From: an uncultured Planctomycetaceae bacterium | Lineage (GTDB): Bacteria > Planctomycetota > Planctomycetia > Pirellulales > Pirellulaceae | Direction of reading: 5' to 3' | DNA: 9,479 bases | NCBI GenBank assembly: GCA_903921945.1 | Contig: CAIXSC010000089.1 | Span: 1 to 9,479, forward strand | Shown here: one piece after another, positions 1 to 6,130 of the stretch | Layout: each line of letters starts with the position of its first letter | How positions within the stretch are numbered: the stretch's first letter is position 1 | Program-made: the position numbers and the translations under genes | The notes under the pieces: model-generated | The model's database searches: none | What the model was told of the DNA's origin: nothing | Seen by the model: the letters and a program-made list of their open reading frames with translations, nothing else

Positions 1-854
1 GACGTGCCTGTCTTCTCCGTCTTCTCGGTTGTCTCCGTCTTCTCGGTTGTCTCCGTCTTCTCGGTTGTCTCCGTTGTCTCGGTTGTCTCGGTGGTCTCCG
101 TTGTCTCCGTTGTTGATTGCGCTGCGTTGCGATTGCGGTTCGCGGTGGATTCCCGTCGAGCGACTCGAATCATCGCTTCGGCCACTCCGCCGCGTGGCAC
201 GACCAGCTCGCCGTCGATCAGATTCTCGATGACCAGTTCCGTGCGTCGCGGATAGTCCATCGCTGCCCAGCGCCAGTTCCGCGCGAACCATATTCGACCG
301 GACTCCGTTGCGGAAACCGCCCCGAACATGGCAGCGGCCACACTGGCGATGGCCGCGGTGAACGCCACGATCCGGCCGGTCGACAACTCGGGAAAGAGCC
401 GTCGAAAGTTCGCGGTCCGAGTCGCCTCGTCCGCTTGCCGCCGCACCTCGGCAATCAGTTCGAGCGAGACGCCCCGCCAAAGCTGCCCGCCCACCGATTC
501 TCCAGTCGGCGCGCCGCGCCACTCGTAGGCGCTCACCACAAGGCCCCGGGCTGATGGCCAGCCGTCTTCCACCCGCTTCGCCAGCGCTTCGAGCGACGGC
601 CGCTGGCGCCATTTTCCCGCAACCTCGCGAACCAGGAACACAAGCCACGTCGCGACGCACGCCACGGCTACGAAGCGTCGCGCGGCCAACGGCAGATCGA
701 GCCACCAATCGGCGAGAAAACTCGCCAAGCACACGAGGCCCGCGATCGTCCCGAGCCGCGCGATCGAGCGAACCGCGGCTTCCAACAACCACAGACGTCG
801 AAGACCCTGAAGACGCGCGGCGAGCGGCCGCTGGGCCCCGCTGGAAGGCGTCAT
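1..854 (-). CDS. Large membrane protein, DUF4175-like N-terminus (partial, runs off left edge)
   Basis: The minus strand stays open from 854 to the window edge, giving 284 visible residues (MTPSSGAQRPLAARL...) and no stop. The visible part has two hydrophobic helices (about residues 27-49 and 57-76), a soluble stretch about 85-155 (SLEALAKRVEDGWPSARGLV, then a helix ending NFRRLFPEL), a third helix at 162-184, and then WFARNWRW...YPRRTELVIE...GELVVPRGG. This order (paired helices, a 'rverrfPalngrLvSA'-like segment, a third helix, then a 'PRrT..' beta region) matches from memory the N-terminus of large DUF4175-type proteins, often found near MoxR/VWA operons in planctomycetes. The function of that family is not established. 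From residue 248 the protein becomes a (T/K)TE tripeptide repeat up to the edge. In-frame ATGs also exist at 890 and 983, and none has a Shine-Dalgarno. I prefer 854 because residues upstream of it are Pro-rich low complexity. It lies downstream of the dehydrogenase on the same strand. Family assignment is moderate; that it is a gene is fairly certain. Confidence 0.75.
   Translation of the reverse strand, partial: MTPSSGAQRPLAARLQGLRRLWLLEAAVRSIARLGTIAGLVCLASFLADWWLDLPLAARRFVAVACVATWLVFLVREVAGKWRQRPSLEALAKRVEDGWPSARGLVVSAYEWRGAPTGESVGGQLWRGVSLELIAEVRRQADEATRTANFRRLFPELSTGRIVAFTAAIASVAAAMFGAVSATESGRIWFARNWRWAAMDYPRRTELVIENLIDGELVVPRGGVAEAMIRVARRESTANRNRNAAQSTTETTETTETTETTETTEKTETTEKTETTEKTEKTGT
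13..114 (-). repeat. Coding minisatellite, 9/18-bp units encoding (T/K)TE
   Basis: On the plus strand the 18-bp unit gtctccgtcttctcggtt is exact at 31-48 and 49-66. It has one mismatch at 13-30, and more diverged copies follow at 67-84 and 85-102, with a partial copy to 114. On the minus strand this is in frame with the membrane protein: six TTE units, then alternating KTE and TTE units up to the left edge. All units are multiples of 3 bp, so copy-number change would not shift the frame. The tract reaches almost to base 1, so its true length is unknown. Confidence 0.9.
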
Positions 855-1079
855 GGTCGAATCGTCGGACTGGGAGGCCGAGCGCGGCATGGAGGGGAGG
901 GTAGGGGCGAATGTGTGGTTGGGGCGCTTGGGGCAAGCGAGCAGCAGGGGCGGCAGCGGCAGTCGCTGCGTCGGCGGGGGCATTAGCGGCGGCCGTAACA
1001 GCGTCGGTATTTGTAACAGCGTCGGCGGAAGCCGCGCGCTGCTCAAAATCAGGTTTTTGGATGTCCGGAATCTGGTTCG
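855..1079. other. Spacer between dehydrogenase and membrane-protein gene, low complexity
   Basis: This 225-nt stretch lies between the dehydrogenase stop (TAG, 1082-1080) and the preferred start of the next minus-strand gene. It is in the same frame as both and has no stop, so the next gene could begin earlier, at an ATG at 890 or 983. Its translation is Pro/Leu-rich and looks non-coding. It contains a 13-bp direct repeat, gtaacagcgtcgg, at 995-1007 and 1013-1025 (period 18). No terminator hairpin was seen. Confidence 0.5.
995..1025. repeat. Short direct repeat, period 18
   Basis: The 13-mer gtaacagcgtcgg occurs at 995-1007 and again at 1013-1025, giving an 18-bp period inside the spacer between two minus-strand genes. 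It may be a minor slippage product; no function can be assigned. Confidence 0.6.
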
Positions 1080-2051
1080 CTAGTCTCCAACGGCGCGGTG
1101 ACGGGGGAAGCCGAGCCGCTTGTCCACGAGGTTCAATAGCGGCTGGCCTGCCAGAAAGCGGCGGAGATTTCGGGCCAGGAATGCCGTCGTGACATCGGCG
1201 CGACGCGCCGACTGGGCGCCGACGTGAGGCGTGATGATGACTTGGGAGAGATTCCACAGAGGGCTGTCGGCCGGCAAAGGCTCGACTTCCGCCACATCCA
1301 GACCGGCGCCGGCGAGCCGTCCGGCCGCGAGCGCGTCGACGAGCGCCGCTTCGTCCACGACCGGGCCACGCGCGACGTTGACGAGCAACGCCGAGCGTTT
1401 CATCCGGTCGAGCCGGCCGGCGTCGATCAGATGGTGCGTGTCTTCGTTGAGCGGCACGCAGAGGATCACGACGTCCGATTGCTCCAAAACGTGGTCCAGT
1501 TGATCGGCGGGCAAGAGCTGCTCGACGTGAGCCGGCCGATCTTCGGGAAACAAGTCGGTGGCGAGCAGGCGTACCCGGAACGGCACGAGCGTTTCCGCGA
1601 TTCTCCGGCCATTGCCGCCGAATCCGATGATGCCCACCGTGGCTCCATGGAGATCGCGGGTCGGGCGGCGGATGTACTCGCGTTTGCCTTGAGCTCGAAA
1701 GAACGTCGGCAGGCCGCGCAGCAAGCCGAACAGCAACGCCATCGTCTGTTCGGCGACCGGGTCGGCGAACAAGCCGGAGGCGCTGGTAACGGGGATGTCG
1801 GAAGCGATCACGGACGGCACGAGGCAATGGTCCATGCCCGCGGCCGACGATTGGATCCACCGCAAGCGGCCCTGGGCAACCGCCGCATCCCATGGGACGG
1901 GTACCTTGGCATGTCCGAGGAAGACATCGGCATCGAGCAGTTCGGTGGCGATCCGCTCCTGCCCGGCGTCGACGATTTCATGGCCTGGCGCGGCTGCGGC
2001 CAGCAGTTCCAGGTGACGGGACTCGACGGGATAGCACGTTACGATTCTCAT
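1080..2051 (-). CDS. D-2-hydroxyacid dehydrogenase, NAD-binding
   Basis: The 323-residue protein is the usual length for the D-isomer-specific 2-hydroxyacid dehydrogenase family (hydroxypyruvate/glyoxylate reductase and phosphoglycerate dehydrogenase relatives). These are cytosolic enzymes that interconvert 2-keto and D-2-hydroxy acids with NAD(P)H. The N-terminal part carries the family stretch WIQSSAAGMDH (65-75) and DPVAEQTMALLFGLLRG (97-113). The Rossmann loop GFGGNG is at 143-148. The catalytic triad is in place: Arg228 in NVARGP, Glu257 in EVEPLP, His276 in TPHVGA. The R-to-E spacing of 29 equals that of E. coli SerA. D166 after the second strand suggests NAD rather than NADP. There is no ACT domain, so it is not the long SerA type. 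The ATG at 2051 has no clear ribosome binding site. It is transcribed away from the DoxX/Gfo-Idh genes and towards the truncated membrane protein. The exact substrate cannot be told. Confidence 0.95.
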   Translation of the reverse strand: MRIVTCYPVESRHLELLAAAAPGHEIVDAGQERIATELLDADVFLGHAKVPVPWDAAVAQGRLRWIQSSAAGMDHCLVPSVIASDIPVTSASGLFADPVAEQTMALLFGLLRGLPTFFRAQGKREYIRRPTRDLHGATVGIIGFGGNGRRIAETLVPFRVRLLATDLFPEDRPAHVEQLLPADQLDHVLEQSDVVILCVPLNEDTHHLIDAGRLDRMKRSALLVNVARGPVVDEAALVDALAAGRLAGAGLDVAEVEPLPADSPLWNLSQVIITPHVGAQSARRADVTTAFLARNLRRFLAGQPLLNLVDKRLGFPRHRAVGD

Positions 2052-2324
2052 ACGGCAGATGGTAGCACGAACCGCCCATTCGCCACAGCTAACCCGGGTC
2101 CACCAGCGGACGAAGGCGGGCGGACTTCCGAGCCGACTCGTTAAGGGTCCCGCCTGCTTGCGGTGACCATCGGTGGGACTTTGATTTGGCCGGCGTTCGC
2201 GGCGAGAGACCTTTGTGTTTCGGCGCGAGACAGGTTATTCTTCCGTTTTGATCGGCGTCGGTTTGTTGACATCCTCCGTTTTTCCCAGGACTCTCCGATA
2301 GGAGGCCATACCCTGGCCAATCCC
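2052..2324. promoter_or_regulatory. Divergent intergenic region with likely back-to-back promoters
   Basis: This 273-bp spacer separates the leftward dehydrogenase from the rightward DoxX/Gfo-Idh/TIM-barrel genes, so promoters for both probably lie here. On the plus strand there is an exact -35 hexamer, ttgaca, at 2266-2271. The sequence 17 nt further on (gactct, 2289-2294) is a poor -10, so this promoter is only a candidate. An imperfect inverted repeat, gtcccgcc (2147-2154) with ggtgggac (2172-2179), forms an 8-bp stem with one G-T pair and a 17-nt loop. An AGGAGG at 2300-2305 is the ribosome binding site of the rightward gene. No operator of a known regulator was recognised. Confidence 0.4.
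2300..2305 (+). promoter_or_regulatory. Shine-Dalgarno AGGAGG, points to a CTG start
   Basis: A perfect AGGAGG lies 7 nt before an in-frame CTG at 2313-2315 but 19 nt before the first ATG at 2325. Good bacterial spacing is about 5-9 nt. The site therefore favours initiation at CTG, which would add four residues (starting L-A-N-P, first read as Met) to the DoxX-like protein. The ATG cannot be ruled out from sequence alone. Confidence 0.5.
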
Positions 2325-3251
2325 ATGTCGAATTGCTGCCCGGCGGTGAAGGCCGGTTGGGGCTTCGCGGTGGCGATCGTGCTGCTGCGGGTCTGCGTAG
2401 GCTTTCACTTTTTCAAGGAAGGCGCGAACAAGCTGCAGGATCCCAAGCCGTTCTCCGCCATGTTCTTCGGTGGCGCGAAAGGACCGTTCGCGTCGACGTT
2501 TCAGGCCATGGTTTGGGACGCGGACGGCTCTGACCGTTTCGATGCCGACAAAGTTGTCGCCGCCTGGTCGCAGTACGTTCAGACGGCCAAGGTCCATTTC
2601 AAGTTCGACCCTGAACAGGTCAAACTGGCGGACGACAAACTGGCTCGCCGCGAAGCACTCCTCCGCGACTACCTTGGCGCCAGGGCGGACGACATCGACG
2701 AGTACTTCAAAGGTTTGAAACGCAGCGCTGCGAACCGCGCCGACCCGCCGCGCTGGCAAGTGGCGTCGCTCCGTGGCCAGTCCGAAAAGATCGAGTCGGA
2801 ACTGAAGGCGAAACGCGGTCCTTGGCTGGCCGAAATCGACCGGCAGGGTAAGGATCTGCAGCGTGATATCGCCGAGGTCGCGACCGCGGAACAACGGGCC
2901 GCGGCCGGGACCCTCGACGTGTTCAAGCCCGGACGCCGGTTTCTCGACTCCGAGGCGGTGGACAAAATCATCCCGTGCTTCGATGCGACGCTCGGAATCC
3001 TTCTGGTCCTGGGACTTTTCACCCGCCCGGCGGCGTTCGTCGCCGCCGCATTCTTGACGTCGGTCGTCGCGTCGCAGTGGCCCGGCGCGTACGGCGCCCA
3101 GCCGACGTATTACCAAGCCGTGGAATTGTGTGCCTTGCTGGTGCTGGCCGCTGCCAACGCGGGCCGGGTAGCGGGCCTCGATACGTTCATCGATCTGCTG
3201 TGCGCCAAGTGGTGCCCGTTGCAGTTGTTCAAAACCGCGAAGGCCACCTGA
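2325..3251 (+). CDS. DoxX-like integral membrane protein with large charged insert
   Basis: From the ATG at 2325 the protein has 308 residues. Helix 1 (about 11-30, GWGFAVAIVLLRVCVGFHFF) is followed by KEGANKL, the typical DoxX/TQO opening (LR...G..f...G..Kl). Three more hydrophobic segments follow at about 218-233, 235-252 and 264-283. Usual DoxX proteins are only about 130-170 residues. Here roughly 170 hydrophilic residues (40-210), rich in K, E, D, R and Q and probably partly helical or coiled coil, sit between helices 1 and 2. DoxX is named from a subunit of archaeal thiosulfate:quinone oxidoreductase; relatives are tied to membrane redox reactions, mostly undefined. The seven cysteines include CC at 4-5 and C293-x3-C297 near the C-terminus. 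An extended frame back to a GTG at 2163 exists but its translation looks non-coding. The gene is followed after 62 nt by the Gfo/Idh/MocA gene, probably in one transcript. Confidence 0.85.
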   Translation: MSNCCPAVKAGWGFAVAIVLLRVCVGFHFFKEGANKLQDPKPFSAMFFGGAKGPFASTFQAMVWDADGSDRFDADKVVAAWSQYVQTAKVHFKFDPEQVKLADDKLARREALLRDYLGARADDIDEYFKGLKRSAANRADPPRWQVASLRGQSEKIESELKAKRGPWLAEIDRQGKDLQRDIAEVATAEQRAAAGTLDVFKPGRRFLDSEAVDKIIPCFDATLGILLVLGLFTRPAAFVAAAFLTSVVASQWPGAYGAQPTYYQAVELCALLVLAAANAGRVAGLDTFIDLLCAKWCPLQLFKTAKAT

Positions 3252-3313
3252 GTGGCGGTGCCGTCGCTTTGCATACCTGATAACTCAACCTCTGTTCCCT
3301 AAGGCTAAACCGT

Positions 3314-5104
3314 ATGAACCTTGGTCCCGAGCAAAAGGCGGTTGGACGCGATAACTACTACGAAGCTGTCGGAGTGTCGCGCCGCGAATTCATGCAAAAA
3401 GTGATCGCGACCGGAGCGGTGTCCGGCGCGGGTCTAGGCGCGATGTACTTCAACTACGGCAAGGTGGGCGATCCATTGCGGGTTGGCGTCATCGGTACCG
3501 GCGATGAAGGGCAAGTGCTCATCGGCGCCGTGAATCCCGACTACGTGCAAGTCACCGCGATCGCCGATATCCGTCCGTACAACGTGCATCGGGCGTTTCA
3601 CGGCGACTGGGCGTCCGATGCCGCCCTGTATGCCCGCCCAGGCTTGATCTCCAAGTACAAGTGGGCTGGCGAAGACGATGCCCGCAAGCATGTGAAGGTG
3701 TACGACAAGGATTATCACGACCTGCTGAAGGATCCGTCCGTCGAGGCGGTGATTATCGCGTTGCCGCTGCACTTGCATGCCAAGGTCGCGATCGAAGCCA
3801 TGCAGGCCGGCAAGCATGTCCTGTGCGAAAAGCTCATGGCGCACAATGTCGCCCAGTGCAAGGTGATGGGGCGATTCGCCGCTGACAACAATCTGTACTT
3901 GGCGATCGGCCACCAACGTCATTACAGCATCCTGTACGACAACGCTGTGAATCTCATCCGCTGGGGGTTGCTCGGTCAATTGCATCACATTCGTGCGCAG
4001 TGGCACCGCGGCAACCTGCCGGGGAACGACAGTTGGCAGCAGCCGCTGCCTGGCGGCGAACCGGGAGCGGGCAACAAGACGGTCGACAAGATCTTGCGAC
4101 AACTGAAAGGTATGGAAAAGGAACTCAAGGAGGAGACCGATCCGGCCCGAATGCGCCAACTGGAAAAGAAGGTCGCCCAGTGGCGGGCTTGGAACGACGA
4201 TCGCGGGCTCAAGGCGGAAGAGTTCGGCTACCAAAACTTCACGCTGGGCGGCCGCGAGCGGTCGGCCCTGGAAGAACTCTGCCGTTGGCGATTGTGGGAA
4301 CGAACGGGCGGCGGCTTGATGGCCGAACTGGGCAGCCATCAGTTGGACGCGGCGAGCATCTTCTGTAGCGCCTTGCGAAAAGACGGCAAGAAAGCCCATC
4401 CGCTGACCGTCCATGCGGTGGGCGGCCGGCACATCTTCCCGTTGGACCGCCATGCCGAAGACCATGTCTACTGCATGTTCGAATTCCCCGGTCCTTCGTA
4501 CGATGCCGACTTCCCGGTCGGATACAAGGACGAGGTCACTTCGACTCCGGACCCGAAGGCGGGAATCCCCGGCCACGACGCCGATCCCAACAAGAAGATC
4601 ATCGTCACCTACTCCTCGATCAACGGAAATGGTTACGGTGGCTATGGTGAAGTCGTGATGGGCACTCGCGGCACGTTGATCCTTGAACGCGAGCAGGAAG
4701 TCATGCTTTACAAAGACGCCGACACCTATTCCAAAGTCAGCGTCAAGAACGATAAGGGCGGGCCGACGATGGATACGCAGGCGAGCGGCGGCGCGCAGGC
4801 TGCCGTTGCCAAGGCGGCCCAGGATTCCGGGCCGGTGAGCCGCGGGTATACCGAGGAGATCGAGCATTGGGCTTTCGCGATCCGCGAAAAGTCGCCGCCC
4901 GAGTCCCTGCGGTGCCGGTCGGAAGTCGCTTTGGGCGACGCGATCATCGCCCTCACGTCCAACATCGCCATCAACCGCTCGATCCGCGGGGAAGCCGGCT
5001 ATGTGAAGTTCAAAGAGGAATGGTTTGATCTGAAGAGCGACGAGACTCCGGACGGCAGCAGCTACACCGAGGAATTTGATCGGTTGGTCAAGGGCAAGGC
5101 TTAG
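3314..5104 (+). CDS. Tat-exported Gfo/Idh/MocA family oxidoreductase
   Basis: The 596-residue protein is long for this family (usually 330-450). The N-terminus carries a twin-arginine motif, SRREFMQKV (22-30), followed by a hydrophobic stretch (30-46), so export by Tat is likely. There is no clear AxA cleavage site, and it may remain membrane-anchored. The Rossmann loop is GTGDEG at 61-66. The catalytic-lysine motif is CEKL at 171-174 (K173), where the usual EKP has Leu for Pro. GHQRHYS is at 199-205, and the C-terminal hallmark GGGLMAELGSHQLD is at 332-345 with the conserved His342 and Asp345. Members oxidise or reduce sugars, polyols or their derivatives using NAD(P). An insert at about 240-330 includes a highly charged helix (about 255-292). 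A second insertion at about 393-432 contains Pro/Asp-rich sequence. A weak AAGG (3301-3304) lies 9 nt before the ATG. It sits between the DoxX-like and TIM-barrel genes. Family assignment is firm; the substrate is unknown. Confidence 0.93.
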   Translation: MNLGPEQKAVGRDNYYEAVGVSRREFMQKVIATGAVSGAGLGAMYFNYGKVGDPLRVGVIGTGDEGQVLIGAVNPDYVQVTAIADIRPYNVHRAFHGDWASDAALYARPGLISKYKWAGEDDARKHVKVYDKDYHDLLKDPSVEAVIIALPLHLHAKVAIEAMQAGKHVLCEKLMAHNVAQCKVMGRFAADNNLYLAIGHQRHYSILYDNAVNLIRWGLLGQLHHIRAQWHRGNLPGNDSWQQPLPGGEPGAGNKTVDKILRQLKGMEKELKEETDPARMRQLEKKVAQWRAWNDDRGLKAEEFGYQNFTLGGRERSALEELCRWRLWERTGGGLMAELGSHQLDAASIFCSALRKDGKKAHPLTVHAVGGRHIFPLDRHAEDHVYCMFEFPGPSYDADFPVGYKDEVTSTPDPKAGIPGHDADPNKKIIVTYSSINGNGYGGYGEVVMGTRGTLILEREQEVMLYKDADTYSKVSVKNDKGGPTMDTQASGGAQAAVAKAAQDSGPVSRGYTEEIEHWAFAIREKSPPESLRCRSEVALGDAIIALTSNIAINRSIRGEAGYVKFKEEWFDLKSDETPDGSSYTEEFDRLVKGKA

Positions 5105-5116
5105 ACGGGCTGCGGG

Positions 5117-5165
5117 TTGGGCCAGTGATTGGGCAGTGATTAGGTCACTGGTTAGGCCAGTGATG
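5117..5165 (+). repeat. Degenerate ccagtga repeat cluster with a hairpin
   Basis: Four related segments of about 11-12 nt stand in a row after the Gfo/Idh stop: gggccagtgatt, gggcagtgatta, then an inverted copy (tcactgg, 5145-5151), then ggccagtgatg. The inverted copy pairs perfectly with ccagtga at 5157-5163 (7-bp stem, 5-nt loop) and could instead pair with ccagtga at 5122-5128. No T-run follows, so a classical terminator is unlikely. A second small stem, ccacg (5169-5173) with cgtgg (5181-5185), follows. It might be an operator, an mRNA-stability element, or intergenic repeat debris. Confidence 0.5.
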
Positions 5166-5287
5166 AAGCCACGGGGCGGTCGTGGTCCGCAAGTTTTGGA
5201 ACGGTTAACGACAAGTCATTGGCGTGTGATCATCATGCGACGTGTGTCGCACGGTGGGCGGGTGTTCGCTTGAGGGAAAGAGAGATC

Positions 5288-6130
5288 ATGGAAAAGTGGC
5301 CGATCGGGGTGTTCACCAGCGTCGATGCGGGGCTGGGCGTTAAGCTGGAGGTTGCGCACGAACTGGGTATTCCCACGATTCAATTGCACGCGCCACACCA
5401 GGAGACTCGTACCCAAGCGAACGCGGACCGGTTTTTAGCGCGGTTGCGGGAGTTGAACATCACGCTGACCTGCGTCTTCGGCGGTTTTGAAGGGGAAAGC
5501 TATGCCGACATCCCGACCGTGTCGCGCACGGTTGGTTTGGTTCCCCGCGACACGCGAGCCGCTCGGACCAAGGAAATGAAAGAGATCGCCGACTTCGCCA
5601 AGATGCTCGGCTGCCGCTGCGTCGCGTTACACCTTGGGTTTGTGCCGCATGACGCGTCCGATCCCCTGTATGCCGAAGTGATCGCTGTGGCGCGGGATAT
5701 TTGCGATCATTGCCAAGCCAATGGCCAGGCGTTGCACCTGGAGACGGGGCAAGAGACGGCCGATGGGCTGTTGAAGTTCATCCAGGATGTCCAGCGGGAC
5801 AACCTGTTCATCAACTTCGACCCGGCCAACATGATCCTGTACGGAACGGGCGAGCCGATCGAGGCGTTGCGGAAGGTCGGCAGGTACGTCCGCAGCATCC
5901 ATTGCAAAGATGGCAAGTGGGCTAAGAATCCGGGCCAGGAATGGGGCCAGGAAGTGCCGCTTGGCGACGGTGATGTGAACATGGAGAGCTACTTGAGGAC
6001 GCTCAAGGAGATCGGCTACGAAGGCCCGTTGACGATCGAACGCGAGATTCCTCAGGAACCGGAACGGCAGAAGGCGGAGATTGGCCATGCCGTTCGCTTG
6101 CTCACCGCCTTGAAGGCGAAGATTGGCTAA
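5288..6130 (+). CDS. Sugar phosphate isomerase/epimerase family protein (xylose isomerase-like TIM barrel)
   Basis: From the ATG at 5288 the protein has 280 residues, the standard size for AP-endonuclease-2/xylose-isomerase-like TIM barrels. These enzymes use a divalent metal to isomerise, epimerise or dehydrate sugars and keto-sugars. Expected metal ligands are in order: Glu152 (LHLETGQET), Asp178 (INFDPANMILYG), His205 (RSIHCKDGK) and Glu251 (GPLTIERE). No signal peptide is present, so it should be cytosolic. The frame is open back to 5219, but that extension is Arg/Cys/His-rich and not family-like. The chosen start fits the beta-1 strand PIGVF and has a purine-rich gagggaaagagag upstream. 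A 183-nt gap separates it from the Gfo/Idh/MocA gene. The two families are often neighbours in sugar-catabolic clusters. Its stop overlaps the end of the converging DUF1501 gene by 4 nt. The exact reaction cannot be read from sequence. Confidence 0.92.
   Translation: MEKWPIGVFTSVDAGLGVKLEVAHELGIPTIQLHAPHQETRTQANADRFLARLRELNITLTCVFGGFEGESYADIPTVSRTVGLVPRDTRAARTKEMKEIADFAKMLGCRCVALHLGFVPHDASDPLYAEVIAVARDICDHCQANGQALHLETGQETADGLLKFIQDVQRDNLFINFDPANMILYGTGEPIEALRKVGRYVRSIHCKDGKWAKNPGQEWGQEVPLGDGDVNMESYLRTLKEIGYEGPLTIEREIPQEPERQKAEIGHAVRLLTALKAKIG

Noticed and set aside
13..114. CRISPR array or regulatory iterons from the regular repeats at the left edge
   Set aside because: Units are contiguous with no spacers and stay in frame with the membrane-protein coding sequence; a coding minisatellite explains them.
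117..904. Several plus-strand frames (117-554, 328-528, 554-904) over the left region
   Set aside because: Arg/Pro/Ser-rich translations; the minus strand there is one continuous frame with membrane helices and family-like motifs.
855..1082. Read-through or broken fusion of the dehydrogenase with the following membrane protein, since only one TAG separates the same frame
   Set aside because: The dehydrogenase is full length for its family, the 75 intervening codons are Pro/Leu low complexity, and one-in-three chance puts neighbours in the same frame.
911..1192. Plus-strand 93-codon frame with an Ala-rich, signal-peptide-like start
   Set aside because: The Ala stretch comes from low-complexity GC repeats in the spacer, and the rest runs antisense into the end of the dehydrogenase gene with no coding signal.
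1224..2144. 306-codon plus-strand frame over the dehydrogenase
   Set aside because: Arg/Asp/Gln-rich shadow; the dehydrogenase frame has the Rossmann motif and full catalytic triad.
2163..2324. GTG start giving a 54-residue N-terminal extension of the DoxX-like protein
   Set aside because: No ribosome binding site at 2163, and the extension is Arg/Phe-rich with no family likeness; the AGGAGG lies downstream at 2300.
2235..3116. 293-codon open frame antisense to the DoxX-like gene
   Set aside because: Arg/Gly/Glu-rich shadow without domain features; the opposite strand encodes clear membrane helices.
3434..4867. 477-codon open frame antisense to the Gfo/Idh gene
   Set aside because: Long antisense frames are common opposite GC-rich genes. 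The translation is Val/His/Arg/Gln-rich with no recognisable motif, while the plus strand has complete family hallmarks.
5219..5287. Longer N-terminus for the TIM-barrel protein
   Set aside because: The 23 extra residues (MACDHHATCV...) do not resemble the family, whose first beta strand begins just after the ATG at 5288.
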